Positions 61,140-64,000 of a DNA stretch of 64,000 nucleotides are shown here, one piece after another. Position 1 is the stretch's first letter, and each line of letters starts with the position of its first letter. A program made the translations under genes and the position numbers. The notes below the pieces were generated by a model, which ran no database searches, was not told the origin of the DNA, and saw nothing but the letters and a program-made list of their open reading frames with translations. The DNA comes from Chionoecetes opilio. Its lineage: Eukaryota > Arthropoda > Malacostraca > Decapoda > Majidae. The stretch spans positions 336,001 to 400,000 of the forward strand of contig JACEEZ010011076.1 of NCBI GenBank assembly GCA_016584305.1, in the 5' to 3' direction.

Positions 61140-61830
61140 CTGTCTGTCTTTTATGAGTAGCCGAAACTGTAAATTCAATATTGATGAGAGTAGGCTAAAA
61201 GAAATTGTAAATAAATCGTAGGTGGTAAGCGGCTTAGTCCCATGTCGATTGAATCATTTTGAAGGGGGGTTTTAGGCTAAAAACACTTTTAGGAGTATTA
61301 GATTACCGGAAGAACTCTGCGGTAACGTCTTGCCGCATTCCACAAACTCAGTAGACTCATGAACCTATCGTTTGTGTGTGAGTGTGTATGTGTGTGTTTG
61401 AATCACACGGAACACAAAGGGTTAGAATAACACGGAACACAAAGGGTTGGAATCACACGGAACACAAAGGGTTGGAATCACACGGAACACAAAGGGTTGG
61501 AATCACACGGAACACAAAGGGTTGGAATCACACGGAACACAAAGGGTTGGAATCACACGGAACACAAAGGCTTTGGAATCAACGGAAAAACAAGGGTTTG
61601 AATCACACGGAAACGTGGTCTACCGAGGCACTTTGACCATGTCAACGCAGCAACAAACGATTGAGTTGCAATCACATGTTGTCTACATATACTACTGTAC
61701 ATACGTATGTCTATATAATACTACTGTACATACGTATGTCTATATAATACTACTGTACATACGTATGTCTATATATACTACTACAACCATCAATACATGG
61801 GTCCGAAGGGCCCTCAAGCACTTGTATTAT
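61140..61830 (+). repeat. Interspersed repeat, second copy, with expanded 25-bp array
   Basis: Reverse-oriented relative of 10830-11230. Inside it (61399-61610) are about eight copies of GGAATCACACGGAACACAAA plus GGGTT. ACTACTGTACATACGTATGT is also repeated three times at 61690-61775. Confidence 0.88.
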
Positions 61831-61997
61831 CTATTTCCTTTATAGTAGTTTTATCTTCATTATCTTCTTTTTTCAGACTTTTCTAACAGCCTTTTAATGT
61901 TTTTCTGTTTTTACTACTTCATTAAATGACTCATGTACCTATGTATATTATGCTGCTTCTTTTACTGTATGCCTTCGGGTGAAAATTTAATTATTTT

Positions 61998-61998
61998 A

Positions 61999-62066
<68 letters not shown>
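61998..62066. repeat. (ATT)n microsatellite
   Basis: About 65 bases of TTA trinucleotides with one ACG interruption. Confidence 0.95.
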
Positions 62067-62068
<2 letters not shown>

Positions 62069-62416
62069 AAAAAGAAGAAACATAAGGCAATAAATGGTGC
62101 GTTTGATGTAGGTATGCTCAAGTATTGATGTAGAGTGCTAAGTATACATTGCATACCACTTTCGTAGAGTGTAGACAGTACCGTAGCCTCGAATGGCGTC
62201 AGAAGTGGAGTTTATTTTGGGGTTTTGTAGTAATTCAAGTGACATTCAGTTACTACATGATTTTTGGCGACAAGCAGAAGGGCACAGGGCCAAGGGTAGG
62301 AAAGCAAAGAAATGGGGTGGAGTGTAGCAAGTATGTGTTAGGTAGTCGGGTGAGCACTGGTGTTTACGTGAAGGTGCCAAGTCTAAAAATGTGGAGAGGC
62401 AGGTTACATAAAAAGA

Positions 62417-62965
62417 AAATGTAAACACGGAAAAAGAACATTGGAAAGACTTGAAATTAAAAACAACTGTTGAATGGACAAGGATGAAGTTAATAATGTA
62501 AAGTGTATGAGAAAATGTATGTAGTTAGTTTGAATCATTGTTTTCCTATCGACGAATGTAAACACGGGGGGAAAAAACCATATTGGAAAACTTAGAGTGA
62601 AAAACAATTGTTGAATAATGACAAGGATGAAGTTAATGATGTATAGTTTATGAGAAAATGCAGGTAGCTTAATTCATTGTTTTCCTATCACGAATGTAAA
62701 GACGGGGGGAAACATTGTAAAACTTATAATGAAAAACAACTGTTGAATAATAGACAAATATGAAGTGAATAATGTAAAGTTTATGAGAAAATGTAGCTTG
62801 AATCATTGTTTTCCTATCACGAATGTAAAGACGGGGGGGGGGGGGGGGACATATTGTAAAACTTATACATAATGAAAAACAACTGTTGAATAATAGACAA
62901 GGATGAAGTTAATGATGTATAGTTTATGAGAAAATGCAGGTAGCTTAATTAATTGTTTATCTATC
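62417..62965. repeat. ~135-bp tandem repeat, four copies
   Basis: Each copy has GAATGTAAACACGGGGGG-type, AAAAACAACTGTTGAATAAT, GATGAAGTTAATGATGTA and TCATTGTTTTCCTATC segments in the same order. The G run grows to about 16 in the fourth copy. Confidence 0.9.
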
Positions 62966-63154
62966 ACGTCTGTGTCGCTTTGTTACTAATCATTCCTACA
63001 GTTCTGTTTCTTTTAACGAGGTAAATAAATCCTGACCCCTTGCTGCTTACTGACTGATATTTGATGCCAGGAGAAGGGAATAGTAAGGTTCTTCTAAATT
63101 TCAACTGTATTTTATGATAGTTAACCATATTATCAGGTAAACATAGGCATAACT

Positions 63155-63368
63155 TTAACCCCTTCACGCCCAGATATTTCCTTTGCTATAAAAAATCGTA
63201 TGTTGTCGAGCCATAAAATTACAAAAAGTAACTTAATATACCAAATTATCTAAGTGGACAAAGATACTAAACAGGTAATTTCTATATAATATTGGTTATG
63301 TTCACTAAAAATTGTCTATTGATACCCAAATTACAATGGAAATTACGTTATGGGTCTCTAGGGGTTAA
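63155..63368. mobile_element. piggyBac-type MITE, copy 1
   Basis: TTAA at both ends, with ends CCCCTTCACGCCCAGA and TGGGTCTCTAGGGG. It is about 210 bp and non-coding. The TTAA target is the hallmark of piggyBac elements. Confidence 0.82.
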
Positions 63369-63566
63369 GCATAAGACCTTAGGATAGAATGGAATTTTCC
63401 CCTTATTAAAAGAAAAATGACTATAGGTAGTAGTAGTAGTACTTGGCATAGTAAAGACACGCGCGGGGATCGGTTTGGCAAGGGTCCCATGTTTACAGAA
63501 AGTATGTCACAGTAGTCCTAAGGGGCGTAAGGAATGCCGGCTACTTCCCCGCCGCCCCGCCCCAGC

Positions 63567-63777
63567 TTAACCCCTTGAGGCCCAGAACATAATTTCCATT
63601 GTAATTTGGGTACCATTAGACGATTTTTAGTGAATATAAGCAATATTTTGTAGATATGACCTGTTTCGTATCCTTGTCCACTAGTTAATTTGGTATATTC
63701 AGTCACTTCGTAATTTTATGGCTCGACAACATACAATTTTATATAGCAAAGGAAAGATCTGGGCGTGAAGGGGTTAA
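63567..63777. mobile_element. piggyBac-type MITE, copy 2, inverted
   Basis: TTAA-flanked and the same family in opposite orientation, sharing AATTTCCATTGTAATTTGGG, TATGGCTCGACAACATACAA and GGGCGTGAAGGGG with copy 1. Only about 200 bases separate the two, so they could form a large hairpin. Confidence 0.82.
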
Positions 63778-63899
63778 GGCAGTGCTGCAGGGGCTTGAGG
63801 CTGCTGACGAAGGGAAACTTTACTGAGAAATGCGTGACGTGTGCACAACAACAACAACTGAATCAATTGCGAGTGTGTCAATGATTCACTGCCCTGTAT

Positions 63900-64000
63900 T
63901 TATTCAACAGTAGTATAGTGGTGGTAGTGTAGTAGTAGTAGTAGTTGTTGTTGTTGTTTAGTATTAGTAGTAGTAGTAGTAGTTGTTGTTTAGTATTAGT
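63900..64000. repeat. Imperfect (GTA)n/(GTT)n trinucleotide tract
   Basis: TAGTAGTAG and TTGTTGTTG runs repeated twice around TTTAGTATTAG; it reaches the window end. Confidence 0.9.

Noticed and set aside
61140..61830. Helitron
   Set aside because: A hairpin near one end is suggestive, but no TC start or CTRR end next to an A/T target was seen; left as an unclassified repeat.

Overview
This window is eukaryotic nuclear DNA, most likely from a decapod crustacean. The evidence is spliced genes with long introns, long runs of TTAGG-type repeat (written CCTAA/AACCT on the + strand, the arthropod telomere motif), very long (TA)n tracts, several minisatellites and a dense load of small DNA transposons. 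The species is an inference. There are no operons, CRISPR arrays or other prokaryotic features.

Two host genes can be rebuilt exon by exon. (1) A type 1 methionine aminopeptidase (METAP1) lies on the + strand at 12044-26753. Its nine coding exons have consistent phases and give 377 residues, with an N-terminal zinc finger and all five metal ligands. (2) An SLC6 Na+/Cl- coupled transporter, GLYT-like by eye, lies on the - strand from 59250 down to 44406. Fourteen coding exons give 613 residues. The extreme N-terminus and start codon were not found. One intron has a GC-AG donor, and a TM8 aspartate that normally binds sodium is glycine.

Layout. 1-12 kb is intergenic and repeat-rich: a 21-bp satellite, a 2.2-kb foldback element containing telomere-like arrays, a small non-autonomous LTR element with a very GC-rich core (4661-6463), a pogo-like MITE, and hAT-like and other repeats. 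METAP1 intron 1 (12.2-18.7 kb) holds a broken Mutator-like element encoding a PHD-FLYWCH-MULE protein. That element is interrupted by a 702-bp MITE with a TA target duplication. Intron 5 contains a 961-bp foldback MITE, and the later introns contain TA microsatellites. From 28.4 to 35.0 kb, downstream of METAP1, TA-targeting elements are stacked and separated largely by TA runs. 35-37.3 kb has tRNA-derived SINE-like sequence. 37.3-44.4 kb is an AT-rich, repeat-poor stretch next to the SLC6 stop codon that could be long 3'UTR. The SLC6 introns carry three expanded minisatellites (41, 41 and 26 bp), two MITEs, a dead LINE reverse-transcriptase piece and a second foldback element of the 1.5-kb family. 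59.3-64 kb holds a repeat family shared in inverted orientation with 10.8-11.2 kb, a 135-bp tandem repeat and two piggyBac-type MITEs.

The most unusual signals are: a foldback family carrying TTAGG-type arrays in its centre; intronic minisatellites that are open in all three frames and read on from SLC6 exon 3; the GC-AG intron; the TM8 Asp-to-Gly change; and the nested, stacked TA-targeting transposons.
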